Assembly: GCA_023078555.1 (NCBI GenBank)
Contig: CM041199.1
Location: 6,577,315 to 6,641,314 of the forward strand
Reading direction: 5' to 3'
DNA: 64,000 bases
Origin: Ulva prolifera
Taxonomy: Eukaryota; Chlorophyta; Ulvophyceae; Ulvales; Ulvaceae
A program made the translations under genes and the position numbers. Within the stretch, counting starts at the first letter, position 1. Every line of letters begins with the position of its first letter. The notes beneath the pieces were generated by a model. That model worked only from the letters and a program-made list of their open reading frames with translations. It searched no databases and was not told the DNA's origin. Positions 11,005-20,905 of this stretch are shown piece by piece.

Positions 11005-12245
11005 TCAGTCCGGCAGGATCGCGTCCTCCAGGCCCGCATCATATCGCAACCCTTGCTCCCGAGAGATGACAAGCCCAGACTTCCGATACATATCCGCATT
11101 GCCGCGCTGCAATGACACCGACAACACCCGCAGCGCCCACTGGACAAACGCGCCTTTGGAGATGCGCCCACTGGCAGCGGCCACATCCCCCAACTGACCG
11201 ACGAACGTCACGGCAGCCTTGCCCATGAAGCCACACGATTCGACCGCAAACGGAACAAACGGGAACGCGGCATGGTCAGGCACGTCCCGCCGGAAGCGGT
11301 CCCGCTTCCTGTCCTCCGCCCGCTCCGCCGTCGCACCCGTCTCCCGCGCCGCAGCGGCCACGTACGAGGCCGCCGGCGCATGCGTGACCACGACGTCCAC
11401 GGCCGCCATCTCCAGGCGCGGCATGACCACGACGACGTCCCCGCGGCGATTCAGCTCAACACCCGCGCCCCTCGCGAGGGCACGGTAGAGCGGCTCCAGG
11501 GCAGACTGCAGTCCGGCGTAAGAGGCGACCAGGCGCAAGGCACGAGCCAGGTTATCATGGCGCATCTGGGTCTCCTTTGCCACCTTCTTGCAGACCATGG
11601 CGTGGTCTGGTTCGGCGGCAACACCTGCACTGCATTTGCACGGAGGGGGGGGGACGTCCGTCGGGACGCGGAATCGCAGGCGGTGCCACACCGCCAGGAC
11701 AAACATGTCGTCGCCCATGGTGAGAACGCCGCCCGGCAGAGCGGAGAGGAAGGCGCCTGCAGGCCCCCCCGAAGCGCTCCTGAGCCACGCCGCTTCCCGC
11801 CTGCCGGCCGGCGTGTCGAGGTCGATGCCCTGTAGCACGAGTGAGGCCGCATGGTCCGCGACCGCGCGCCCCACCTCGCGCTGGGCCGCTAGCAGCTTGC
11901 CCGAGACGAACTCGTCCGGCAGGTCACGGGCATCCGCCTCCCACCCCAGCAGCTCATGCAGCTCGTCGAACAAGCCCTGCCAGCGCTGCAACAGACTGCC
12001 CCGGCTGTGGCCGCGGAGGGGACGGAGCAGGTCCGGGCAGCCGGCGAGGTTGCGCTCGGCCGTGCCGGCCCCCGACAGGAAAGCCGCGTCAGCGACGCTG
12101 TCCACCAGCATCGTCAGTCCGAGCCCGCCATGCCTGACAGGGGACATCAGCCGGTAAGCAAGCCGCCGCGTCTCAGCGTCAGTGGCCGAGTTGTCAGACG
12201 CGGCAGCAGCCTCCGCAACCTCCGGCGGCAGGCACAGTGTGCGGC
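11005..12245 (-). CDS. Retrotransposon C-terminal region: thumb, CCHC and endonuclease
   Basis: This segment continues the reverse-transcriptase protein after a one-base frame change near 12240. It begins around LCLPPEVAEAAAASDNSATD and ends with a stop at 11005. It holds an RHGGLGL motif typical of sequence downstream of LINE reverse transcriptases, the CKC...DHAMVC zinc-binding cluster, MRHDNLARAL, and GDVVVVMPRLEMAAVDVVV, which fits the catalytic core of restriction-like LINE endonucleases. This nuclease would nick the target DNA to prime reverse transcription. The open frame extends upstream to 12567, but that part overlaps the better-supported reverse transcriptase frame. Confidence 0.75.
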
Positions 12246-14312
12246 GGCACCGCGCCACACAGCGGCCTCCGCCCTGCGCATGTGGGGCTCGAGCACGGCA
12301 TACGGCACCGTCCGCATCAGGTGCGTCATGCGCACACTCAGGGACACACGCAGCAGGAGGAACTGCGCCTGCACTGAGAGCGGGATGCGCACGAGGGTCT
12401 CGACGAGGCCTTCGACCTCGCGCGCCCGCGCGTCCAGCACCTCGGCGACGTACTCCGGGGTGCCCAGCGGCGTGCCGACAGTGTTGAAGCCCGCGTGCAG
12501 ATCCCGAATGCCGAGCTCTGCGGCCACGGCGGCCGCCGCCTCGGCGTCGGCGCTGTGGACGCCGCATTTTGCAGGGTTCACCTCAAGCCCAATGCTGCGC
12601 ACGCCGTCAGCTTCCACGCACAGCCGCCGGAACACGGCAGCGCCAGCCGCGAGGTCGCCCGCAATGCTGATGTCGTCCAGGTACGCCACCACAGGTGCGC
12701 CGGCGCCGGACGCGTCGACGCGCTCCAAGACAGGCTGCAGGGTCAACGCAAACAGGAGGGGGCCCAGGGGGTCACCTTGGCGGACGCCACGTTGGCAGAG
12801 GACCGGCTCGACGTCCTCCGGAGCGCCCGCGATGTGCAGCGGGGTCCCGGCGCCGTACGCCCACTGCGTGAAGGGCAGCAGCGCCGGGGCACGCTCCTTC
12901 ACGGCAGCGAACATGGCCGCGCAGTCGATGCAGTTGAAGGCGTTCTTCATGTCGACCGAGAACACCGAAGCGCCCTCGGCCAGAGCAGAAGACAGGCCGT
13001 GCACGACTGTCTCGGTCCCGCCCCGTGTGCCAACGCCGACCTGCAGCGGCGCCAGGCTCTCTCCAATGCCGCGGCCGTACTCGCGCAGGGCGCACACTGC
13101 CGCGAACCGGTACCAGGTCTCCCCCACCGCGATCGGCCGCGTGCCACCGTCCGGCTTCTCCAGGCCGATGAGGAGCCCGTCCAGCAGGAACGTCTCCCGT
13201 GGCAGCATGCCGGACAGCATGTGGTTGACGACCGCCAGCAGCGCGTCGGTGGCTGCGTCCGAGGATTGGCATGCTGCGCAGATCATCTCGAACGTCCAGC
13301 CGGACGGGCCGGCCGACGACCCTCGATGGTGTGCGCTCACGGCGGCCACCGCCGCCACCAGCGCCTCCCGTGTCAGGCACAGAGCGGGGACATCCGGGTT
13401 CGGGTCCAGAGGGACCGGCGGATCTGCTGGCGGGAACAATGCGCGCAGACCAGCTTGGACCTCCGGGGACCGTGCATCTGCGGGCTTGCCATCCTGCAAT
13501 CCGCGGCCAGCTTTGTGAATGGAGCGCTTGATGCGAAAGCATCTGTCGATGTGTTGCGCCCGCAGCTGATCTGCAGACATGGGAGCTTTGCGCCTCCCGG
13601 GCCAGCGGCCGGGCGGCGTGTCCTCCCACATCTCCACGGGCAGCCCGAGGGCGTAGTTGCGGCACCGCCCTGCCGCCGCTTTCCCAGAGCGCCGCCCCCT
13701 GCTGTACGCTAGCAGGCGCATGGGCAGGCGCATGAGCTCCTCGAAAGCGGCAACAACCTCCTCTCGCGCGCCGTCGCCGCGCGCATACGTGCACGCGTCG
13801 GCCACCAGCTCCCACACCCTTGTGCACGACTCGGCCCACCCCAGCCGGGCGGCTGGGGGGACATGCTGCGGCAGGCGCAGCCGTGGGGCCGCGTTGGCCC
13901 GCTGCACTGGCGGGGCAGATGCAGCCGCACGGAGCCCGGCCTGTCTGCGGGGGCCCGCCCGCTGCGACTGGCTACCTGCTCCCCGTCCCTTGCCTTTCTT
14001 CTTACCTCCCCGCCGGGCACGTTGCTGCTTGGCGTTGCCGCCCGTGCCCCCACTGGCCAGCCTGCGCAGGGGGGGGTGCGCCGGCGGCTGCTGCGGCTTG
14101 GCGATGTGGCCGGCGGGTAGCAGACTGCTTGGCTGCTGCGCCTGCGAGGCCAGGAGGCGGGGGAAAAGGCGGGGAAGGGGTGTCGGCGGAGGCGGGCGGG
14201 GGTGGATGGTGGCACTGTGCAGTGCCGTGAGCCCTGTCGTGCTGGTCGTTGCTGGTGGCTGGCGGCTGCTGAGGGGCAGCCGTGGCGAGCTGAGTCTCAC
14301 CAGGCACCACAT
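12147..14312 (-). CDS. Retrotransposon reverse transcriptase region
   Basis: This 721-residue open segment carries the main reverse transcriptase motifs in order: SAGPSGWTFEMI, a FSVDMKNAFNCID motif A with the first catalytic Asp (about 12930-12970), VRQGDPLGPLLFALTL motif B (about 12740-12790), and AYLDDISIAGD motif C with the YLDD pair (12672-12683). It copies the element RNA into DNA at the nicked target. The first residues after 14312 probably belong to another frame, because the upstream frame starting at 14601 looks like the true N-terminus and joins near 14150. It ends in this frame at 12147, and the protein continues in the frame of the next segment. Confidence 0.85.
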   Translation of the reverse strand: MWCLVRLSSPRLPLSSRQPPATTSTTGLTALHSATIHPRPPPPTPLPRLFPRLLASQAQQPSSLLPAGHIAKPQQPPAHPPLRRLASGGTGGNAKQQRARRGGKKKGKGRGAGSQSQRAGPRRQAGLRAAASAPPVQRANAAPRLRLPQHVPPAARLGWAESCTRVWELVADACTYARGDGAREEVVAAFEELMRLPMRLLAYSRGRRSGKAAAGRCRNYALGLPVEMWEDTPPGRWPGRRKAPMSADQLRAQHIDRCFRIKRSIHKAGRGLQDGKPADARSPEVQAGLRALFPPADPPVPLDPNPDVPALCLTREALVAAVAAVSAHHRGSSAGPSGWTFEMICAACQSSDAATDALLAVVNHMLSGMLPRETFLLDGLLIGLEKPDGGTRPIAVGETWYRFAAVCALREYGRGIGESLAPLQVGVGTRGGTETVVHGLSSALAEGASVFSVDMKNAFNCIDCAAMFAAVKERAPALLPFTQWAYGAGTPLHIAGAPEDVEPVLCQRGVRQGDPLGPLLFALTLQPVLERVDASGAGAPVVAYLDDISIAGDLAAGAAVFRRLCVEADGVRSIGLEVNPAKCGVHSADAEAAAAVAAELGIRDLHAGFNTVGTPLGTPEYVAEVLDARAREVEGLVETLVRIPLSVQAQFLLLRVSLSVRMTHLMRTVPYAVLEPHMRRAEAAVWRGAAAHCACRRRLRRLLPRLTTRPLTLRRGGLLTG

Positions 14313-14601
14313 TCAGCGCCGATTTTACCTGTTTGCTTGTATCTGCAGAGAGATGAGCCTCGGTAGCTGTCCCGCTGGCAGGTGCTGCGCGCCGGCGCTT
14401 GGGCTGTGGAGACCCGCGCGGTGACTCGCGCTGCACGACTGCGAGCTGTCCATTGTTGCAGTTAACAACTTCATTAGTATCTAGGATGCTACGTTGGTCT
14501 GTAATCAATAGGCTAGGTCGCACGGGCGACTGCGAAGCGTGCTGGCGGTTCAGGTCGCTCAGCTTTGCCTTTGACGGCTCCTTCCGCTTCGGCTTGCCCA
14601 T
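14002..14601 (-). CDS. Retrotransposon N-terminal region
   Basis: This frame opens with ATG at 14601 and encodes a Lys/Arg-rich start (MGKPKRKEPSKAKL) followed by a Ser/Pro/Ala-rich region with no recognised fold. It leads into the reverse transcriptase frame by a one-base shift in the G/C-rich stretch around 14150-14210. It could be a separate small ORF1 or the N-terminus of a single protein broken by an indel. The basic start would suit nucleic acid binding. Confidence 0.55.
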   Translation of the reverse strand: MGKPKRKEPSKAKLSDLNRQHASQSPVRPSLLITDQRSILDTNEVVNCNNGQLAVVQRESPRGSPQPKRRRAAPASGTATEAHLSADTSKQVKSALNVVPGETQLATAAPQQPPATSNDQHDRAHGTAQCHHPPPPASADTPSPPFPPPPGLAGAAAKQSATRRPHRQAAAAAGAPPPAQAGQWGHGRQRQAATCPAGR

Positions 14602-14780
14602 GGGACCCTAGCATTGCAGATATGGCCTAACAATTATTATCAAATGCCAAGCGCCGAGCCTCCGGGGGCTCGACTGCCATGCCGTGGACGAGGTCAACCG
14701 ACACGACCAGCAACAGCAACAGCAACAGCAAACAGCAACAGCAAACAGCAAACAGCAAACAGCAACAGCAACAGAAAACA

Positions 14781-14798
14781 GCAACGTTAACACATCAT
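14781..14798. repeat. 18-bp target-site duplication, right copy
   Basis: Identical to 10879-10896. With the left copy it defines the retrotransposon as 10897-14780. Confidence 0.9.
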
Positions 14799-15243
14799 CG
14801 ATTGTTCGCTCAAAACATGTACCGTTATGTTGCTGACATATAGCTGGAGAAACGACATGCTGCGTTGCTATTCCAGCGGCATGTACCGTCGCTGTTGCGA
14901 AGATGCACTTCCGCTGCGTACACAGCTGCAAAAGCTCTCGAAACATGACAAGTGAACTCTCGACTGCAAGTTTTGCTGCATCGCACAGCATGCGCTGGCT
15001 GCCGATGGCCACAATCCTCTGTTTCACTGAGCCGCTCCGTGACAGCACTTCCAGTCTGTTCGTCACCACAGCCTGCTGCAGCCCCTCACGACATAGATTT
15101 GGCCAGTCGCCTCGGTAGCACAATTGGCGCTGGCCTTCTGATGGCAAAGCAGGCAGACCACTCGAAGCAGGGACCGATAGAATAGCAACAGACAACGCAA
15201 TGTCACACATGCAGCAGCACTGCGGTGCTTGAGGCATGCACAT
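14799..15243 (-). CDS. Hypothetical ORF interrupted by the retrotransposon
   Basis: An open frame starting at 15243 runs into the retrotransposon target site. On the other side (10896 downwards) the same frame continues for about 35 codons to a stop near 10790 if the element is taken out. The protein has no recognised domain. The stretch TNRLEVLSRSGSVKQRIVAI and what follows looks helical. A tRNA-like segment on the opposite strand (15106-15178) argues against this being a real gene. It may be a chance frame or an exon. Confidence 0.25.
15106..15178 (+). tRNA. Degenerate tRNA-Arg-like segment (pseudogene or SINE head)
   Basis: The segment contains TAGCACAATTGG, one mismatch from the box A consensus, followed by GCGCTGGCCTTCTGAT, which resembles the anticodon arm of a tRNA-Arg(TCT). 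The anticodon stem does not pair well and the box B region (CCACTCGAAGCAGG) is diverged. It is not a functional tRNA by inspection. Confidence 0.25.
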
Positions 15244-15494
15244 TCAGACCTGCACTCTCTGCACATGGACACATGTCATCTGATCACAGAAGAACACAAG
15301 TTATTGCAACAGAAGCTTGCACACTCTGGCCTGCACACTCTGGCCTACATCCTCTGTCCTTTGCTAGGAACTCAATGGGCACCAGAACATGGAGCAACAC
15401 AGCACAAGCTGCTACAAATGCAAATGAAGCTTGCACTTGTACGCCCAGACTATCCTCCCACTGCGAGGGACCCACAAACATGCGCTCACACTAG

Positions 15495-15815
15495 CTTCAA
15501 ACTCCAAAGCATGCACACCCGTACCAACACCCTCGGCCATCTGCCCTCTTCGGAGCATACACACATTCACAACTACCTACAACATACAGAACAGCCATTG
15601 CTGCTGTCTCAGTGCCACGCTCCCATCACCTCTGCACCTCGGCCCCACATGCCACCTCCGCAGCCCCGCCCCCGTGGACGAGCCCGTCTACGGCAACCAC
15701 ATCACAGCCATCGGTGTCCCGACACCCGCGCGCATCCCGCACCCCGCCTCCTCGCCACCCCGCGTCCCCTACGCCCCGCCCGGTGGGCTAGGCACGTAGT
15801 GCCATCGTTATACGC
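15495..15815. repeat. Dispersed repeat of about 0.4 kb, inverted copy
   Basis: This is the reverse complement of much of 9672-10075, running from the caaagcatgcacacc region to the gtagtgccatcgtt region. It lies downstream of the orphan signal-peptide exon at 16222-16371. It is more diverged than the copy inside D1. Confidence 0.65.
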
Positions 15816-16221
15816 AGCCTGGGGGGCGCAGAGATGAGCAGCTGTGACCCGAGAGCGGAGATCGTGTACTGATACATGCTTGTGCATTTCTCTGAACAGA
15901 TTCGCGTCATTGCTGAGTAGCTAGCTTATAGGCTATCATATGCAGCCGGCCGCTCGCGCGGCTGGGTGACTCGACTCGCTGTCGGAAACAAGAGAGAACA
16001 GACCTCAGAATTGCCTCCCATAAAAGCTATTGCATACACGAATCCACACTGCCACAGCACTACACACACGCTCTCTTCGGGCCATCGGGAATGACACCCC
16101 GCCAACGCTGTTTCGGGTTGCTCTTTCTTGGGTTGCATGGGTCACGGACACTTCTGACATGCACGCCTCGACACGGCAAGCCTTGGACAAAACAAACATA
16201 GCCAGCCCTGAGGGCACACAC

Positions 16222-16371
16222 CCAGACCCAGCTTTGTGCAGAAGCTTCATCTTTCGGCCCCAGCGCCGAGCAGAACGCTGCCAACTGCAGGAGCACCACG
16301 CATGCCGCTGGCGCTTGCAGTTGAAGCCACCGCTGGCGAGACGAACATGCACACGTGCTACACGACTTCAT
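16222..16371 (-). pseudogene. Orphan receptor-kinase exon 1 (signal peptide)
   Basis: The ATG at 16371 opens a frame with the hydrophobic core PAACVVLLQLAAFCSALG and ends at a TGG|GTGTGT donor. That junction aligns with the exon 1 donors of gene 2 (WVA|) and gene 3 (WAS|). No exon 2 homologue was found downstream before the inverted repeat at 15495-15815. It therefore looks like the remaining first exon of another family member. A signal peptide on some unrelated gene is the alternative. Confidence 0.6.
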
Positions 16372-16741
16372 TTAAAGGCTTCACCCAAGAGTGCAAGTCT
16401 CGTCTGCATTTTTCAAAATGGTGGCAGATGGGTTCCGCTTCACAGCGACAAGCTCGCCGAGCCGTGGCTGTAGTACGCTCGCGACATCTTGTCGTCCACG
16501 TGGAAACAAGAGTTCTGTACATCGTATTCCTAGAACTGTGTGTGTGGGCTTCACACGAACCGTGTGTGTGCCGTTGTCGTGCTGCAAGTGAATGGATGTG
16601 GCTGATCTCGCAGATGCGAGCTCGTTCGTGCTGTCGACGCGTGACGGGGAACCCTACGCGGTTCGAGCCAAATGCAAGCTCGGCGACACATGCTCGCAGT
16701 CGCGCAAGCTCTCCGCAGGGTCGACACCCGTCCTATATATT

Positions 16742-16905
16742 ATTTACGAGAGTGGAGGGAGAAGACAAATACCACCGAAGAATCTCACCCGAATCAACAG
16801 CCACACAGACCAGTCAAGTCAATCGATTGACTTATATGTATATCTACATATACTGAGTTCAGTGTTTGTGTTCTCCCGTTCACTCTTTTGTAACACATAT
16901 ACTTA
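16742..16905. repeat. Inverted pair of retrotransposon 3'-tail remnants
   Basis: The left end (16742-16795) matches the minus-strand tail of the retrotransposon at 10897-10960. The right end (16868-16905) carries the same tail on the plus strand, ending TTCTCCCGTTCACTCTTTTGTAAC. Other remnants occur at 29546-29620, 29950-30040 and 56928-56975. These share only the terminal 25-60 bp with the full element. Confidence 0.6.
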
Positions 16906-18697
16906 GCCGTGTCCACTTACGACGATCACAAGACCGAACTACGGGGACCACATGTGGTCCCGGTGTAGATGTGCCATACTGAAATACACTAAGTTGCGTT
17001 GGAGACACCAGCCTAGGCAGCAAGCAAGGTCTACATAGCTATATCGCTGTACAGGCTAGCCAACATATGCCATGATGTGGTCAAAGCGGCGTTAACGGTG
17101 GCATTTGGATTACAGGTCGAGACATGCCAAATCTTCGCTGGAAGGACCAGTAAGTCATGCATTGCGCGGAAGGCAACGGCCCAGGGCCCGGGCCCAGGTG
17201 CACGCCGCGGCGTCGACTGGAGAATCGACAGCTCGCTCCTCGAAACATTGGACTGTACATATGCAGCTCTGTACGGTGGGCGGTGTTGCGGGTGTGCATG
17301 CACGCCGTGCCCCTCCGAGTCGCTGGGGCATCCCCGGGGCCCGCTAGGCTGTGAAATATGTATGCATGGCGCCAATGCGCCGTGGTATTGATGGTAGGTT
17401 GGATGTGCTGTGCTGTGCATGTGGCGGCATGGCTGTGTTGAGTGCCGTCTGAGAGCGGCCCTGCAGCGGGGCGGGTGGTGGGGAATGCTTATGGGCGCTG
17501 CGCGGGCATGCCTGCAGGGGGGGCTCCGACAACTTCTTAGTGGCCGGGCGGGGCAAGTTTTCAATTTGGCCGCCCCGAGTCGACGCCGAACCTCTCATGC
17601 GGTGGTGACTGCGTTGATAGCACTGCAGTGTCGGGTGGGTATACCCATGCACGTGCGGGTTGGACTGTGCGAGTCTGAATGGTGCTCAGTCTGGAGCGAG
17701 GGCGGTGACTATAGCTAGCGTGCGTGGTGTTCATGCCGTGCACGCGCGTCCTGTGGTGCTACCGGCCTCTCCGACGTTATCCTGGTAGCTCATGAACACC
17801 GTAAGAGTTCATACATACATTGCACTCTATGGCACATGAAACCTACAGCCTGGAGCTTCGAGGAAGTGTTCTCCGGCCGAAGCACTTGGTATCGCATGTG
17901 CGCTGCCAAGAGTCGCATATCTTGCAATTGTGAGAGATGTGTGCTGGCAAAGGTGCTCGCAGAGTTTGGAATGTAATCTATATGGACGCGCAGCAATTTC
18001 AACCGGCTACAGCGACAGTCAATGCATCACCAAAGTCAGCGGAAAGTAAATACTGCGAGAGTTTTCAAACATCCTCGTTGCTCTTGTTCGCAGCTTACGT
18101 TTGCTATCCTTGCTGTCATTGTTGTGTTCTTCTGAGCGCAGCCAGGATACTGCCACCACGCGTGCGGCGCACATCAGACCGGGCATCGTGGGGCGCGGCG
18201 ACCGCGTGACACGGCATGCATGGTGTAAACATGTACCATCTATTTCCCTGGCAGAGTCAGATCGCGATTTACACAGGATCGCAGGGATACTAACATTGCA
18301 GAGCCGTCGTTGACACTTAAGCTTGTTGGGAAACTAGCTACAGATTGACGTCACAACCTACAACCTGCGAGCACAGCCACGTGCTCGCGTCGGCGTGACT
18401 CACGCCTCGGAGAGGTAATTATGAGCTGTGGGAACATTTCAAGCATCAATGGCAGCAGCGCCCAATCAGCCACTTTGCAAGCCCAGACGTGGGGAAGCAG
18501 CTCCCCTGGTGCAGGCTTGTCCAAGACATGTGACAAAATAGTGCAGGAATCGGAAACACGTAATACAAAATCATTTTCATTTTTCGTTTTCATTTCATTT
18601 TTATCAGATATCCATGTAATAGGTGGATGCTAGCTGGCCTTTCCATCAATCACTGATTGGCAGAGCCAGCTGCATAGGTCCCGCACGCATATGCATG
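16906..18697. other. Spacer downstream of gene 2
   Basis: No gene is recognised. It includes the 3' untranslated region of gene 2 (transcribed leftward). A minus-strand TGTAA lies near 18270 and could serve as its polyadenylation signal, but this is only a motif match. Reading frames such as 17031-17564 have no family signature. Confidence 0.4.
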
Positions 18698-20905
18698 CTA
18701 CGCCGAGTTGATGCTCCAGTCGGTGCCCCGCGTGTGCATGTTGTCAAAGGTATGGTCCCACGACTGCAGCAGCGCCTCCGCCGTCGGGCGCTTCACGGGG
18801 TCGCGCTCCAGGCAACGTAGCACCGTCCGCCGCAACCCCCGCAGCTTCTCCAGCCGCTTCCTCGCCGCCTCGCCGATGCCCTCCCACGGCAACGGCGCGC
18901 GCCCGGCGAGTGCATCCCGCGCTGCTGCCTCAGACTCTGCTTGAGTCATTGTGGTAGACGGGAAGGCTCGCTCGCCGGTGAGGAGCTCGAAAGCGATGAC
19001 TCCGATCGCCCAGATGTCAACGGCTGCGTCAACGTGGATCGTCTGGCTCCCGGCCTCATAGGAATGCACAACCTCCGGGGACGCGTACTTGAGCGAGAAA
19101 GACAGACCAGCAGTGGAACCTGGAAATAATGTGTTACTCGTGGAGAGTTTGTGGCCGAGGTAAAGAATGGCAGGCACATGTACAGCGCAGGCAACCCGTG
19201 GCCAGCACTTGTTGGAAGCCAAAAAACAATGTTTCTGATGTCGAAAAAAATTGAAACAATTGTGGGATCGCTATGAGCTGTGTTCAAAGCATGGGCTGAG
19301 TAGCTAGAGGCACTCTGATCTCGGATCAAAGACTTTGTGTAGTCGTTGACATCAGCAGAACTGTCTAGGCAGTACAGATGGACGCCATGTAGCCCCTTCG
19401 TGGACACCTCGTCCACACATCGATACTGAAGACTGTGACAGGGTAATCTCCTGACATTTACATCATAACCCACAACCTCCAACACCAGGTCAGAATCTGC
19501 ATGCATGTGTAGCGCACCAATCAGGGCGGTGCAGCCAAAGTCGATGAGGGTCCAGTCGTGATGCTTGGGGCGGCGGAGGATGTTGCCAGGCTTGATGTCC
19601 CGGTGGGCGTATCCAAAGTCGTGCAGCTTCCTCAGAGCGCGTACGGCGTGGCTGAGCGCCTGCACAGCACATGCGTGATGCCATATATGGCTATACGCTG
19701 TAGCGGAGGTCACGAACGTGTTGCATGTCCACGCTCATGCCAGAGGTTGGAAGCTCGTTTCTGCATATGATCGTCCATTGCCCGATCGAGCCTGAATGAT
19801 CGGCTTTGTATTCTTCAAAATCATCACGTCATGGCGGTATACACAAGGTGAGGGAGGCGGTGGTAGCGTTGCTGAGCGCAAGCATCATCCATCCTAAGTA
19901 ACGGTGAAAGTCGCACACCTGGAAGATGGTGATGAAGTCTCCGTTTGCATTGTCACGGGCCCACTCGTCAAGGCTTTGGCCACACTCAATGATGACAAAT
20001 GGAGGGAACACGTAGCCGTACGGCGTGCGGTGGTCGCCGGCGGCGTTCTCGTCAATTGCGAGGGTGGCGGGCATCATCTCCTTCAGCTGCGACTCGGTGT
20101 ACAGCTCCCGCTCCCGCCTGAAGGCCTCCCGGTGCAGGTAGAACTTGATCGCCGCCTGCACAGCAGCACACAAGACTGTTAGGGCATCGATTTCAGCATC
20201 ACTCCCGCTGCAGATGTAAATGTGGATCACTACTGTCCCGAAAGATGGTGCGCACGATTTTTGGGCGTTCCAGATGGTACCCCGGCCGCAGGTGGCTGTC
20301 AAAAAGGCCGCATGGCAGCCATACGGCAGCCACAAACAGAACAGCATGATCAAATCTAAGCTTGTGCCTCTGGGAGAGAAGCACCGATAGGAGCATGTGC
20401 ACTAATAGTGGCGTGAGAAGAACTGGTAGTGAAACGGTGTACTGCATGGCTCCGCAGGTGACGCATACGTGTACTAGGGCTATGTGTAAGGAAAAGTGAC
20501 AATTGCGGGATCGCTTTACGCACATGCCGGTATAGAGCATATAGCTATAGCATGCGGTGCCGGGCGGCATGCTGGCAGGCGATGGTGGGTCGCCGGGCCC
20601 GATCGCATGATTTTCCAATGATACATACAGGTCTGGTCTCAGGATGACAACACTGACATGCGACAGGACACCCCAACACTGCGGGGAATTGTTGTGCAGC
20701 ATCTGCAGCTGGTGGCTGCAGGTGGTGCTGTACCCGATCTAAGTTTCTGGAGATTCCAGCAAACTGCACGACGCCCTGGCCACCGACACGGCGGTCCACG
20801 GAGGAGCCGAGAGTGTAGCGGTGGTGGAAGACAGCCTGCATGTTGTGCATCGCGTCCAGTGCCACCTGCAGCTCCTCCACTGGATTGCTGGCCTCCCCGG
20901 CAGCC
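18698..20905 (-). other. Kinase-domain exons (12-15) of gene 2
   Basis: Exon 12 holds an alpha-helical lead (LEELQVALDAMHNMQAVFHH) and the glycine loop RVGGQGVVQF. Exon 13 opens with AAIKFYL, giving the ATP-binding Lys, and then the alpha-C region and the hinge FVIIECGQSLDEW. Exon 14 has the catalytic loop HRDIKPGN and DFGCTA. Exon 15 has the APE-type SPEV motif (here ASPEV), DIWAIGVIAFELLTG and the terminal RDPVKRPTAEALL. All residues expected of an active kinase are present. Confidence 0.85.

Larger units (their letters stand above)
10897..14780 (-). mobile_element. Full-length non-LTR retrotransposon (R2/CRE-like, restriction-like endonuclease)
   Basis: This 3884-bp element lies on the minus strand between perfect 18-bp target duplications. 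Its 3' end (10897-10960) ends CTCCCGTTCACTCTTTTGTAACT, so no poly(A) is present. Its 5' end holds a CAGCAA-type microsatellite (14708-14780). It encodes a basic, Pro-rich N-terminus, a reverse transcriptase with a YLDD active site at 12672-12683, a CxC...H...C zinc-binding motif near 11590-11640, and a C-terminal restriction-like endonuclease signature (RHD near 11560, then GDVVVV...LEMAAVDVVV near 11395-11450). That order is the one seen in early-branching LINEs of the R2/CRE/NeSL groups, but clade placement is my inference. Two reading-frame changes, near 14150 and 12240, separate the three open segments. Confidence 0.88.

Noticed and set aside
11956..13518. Long plus-strand open frame of 520 codons
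   Set aside because: It is the antisense shadow of the reverse transcriptase; composition is Arg/Ala/Ser-rich with no domain, and the minus strand carries clear catalytic motifs.
15360..15481. Possible second signal-peptide exon (AACAVLLHVLV)
   Set aside because: Some resemblance to exon 1 at nucleotide level, but the hydrophobic core is interrupted and no donor aligns.
17031..17564. 177-codon minus-strand frame
   Set aside because: Pro/His/Ser-rich without family features; likely chance in GC-rich spacer.
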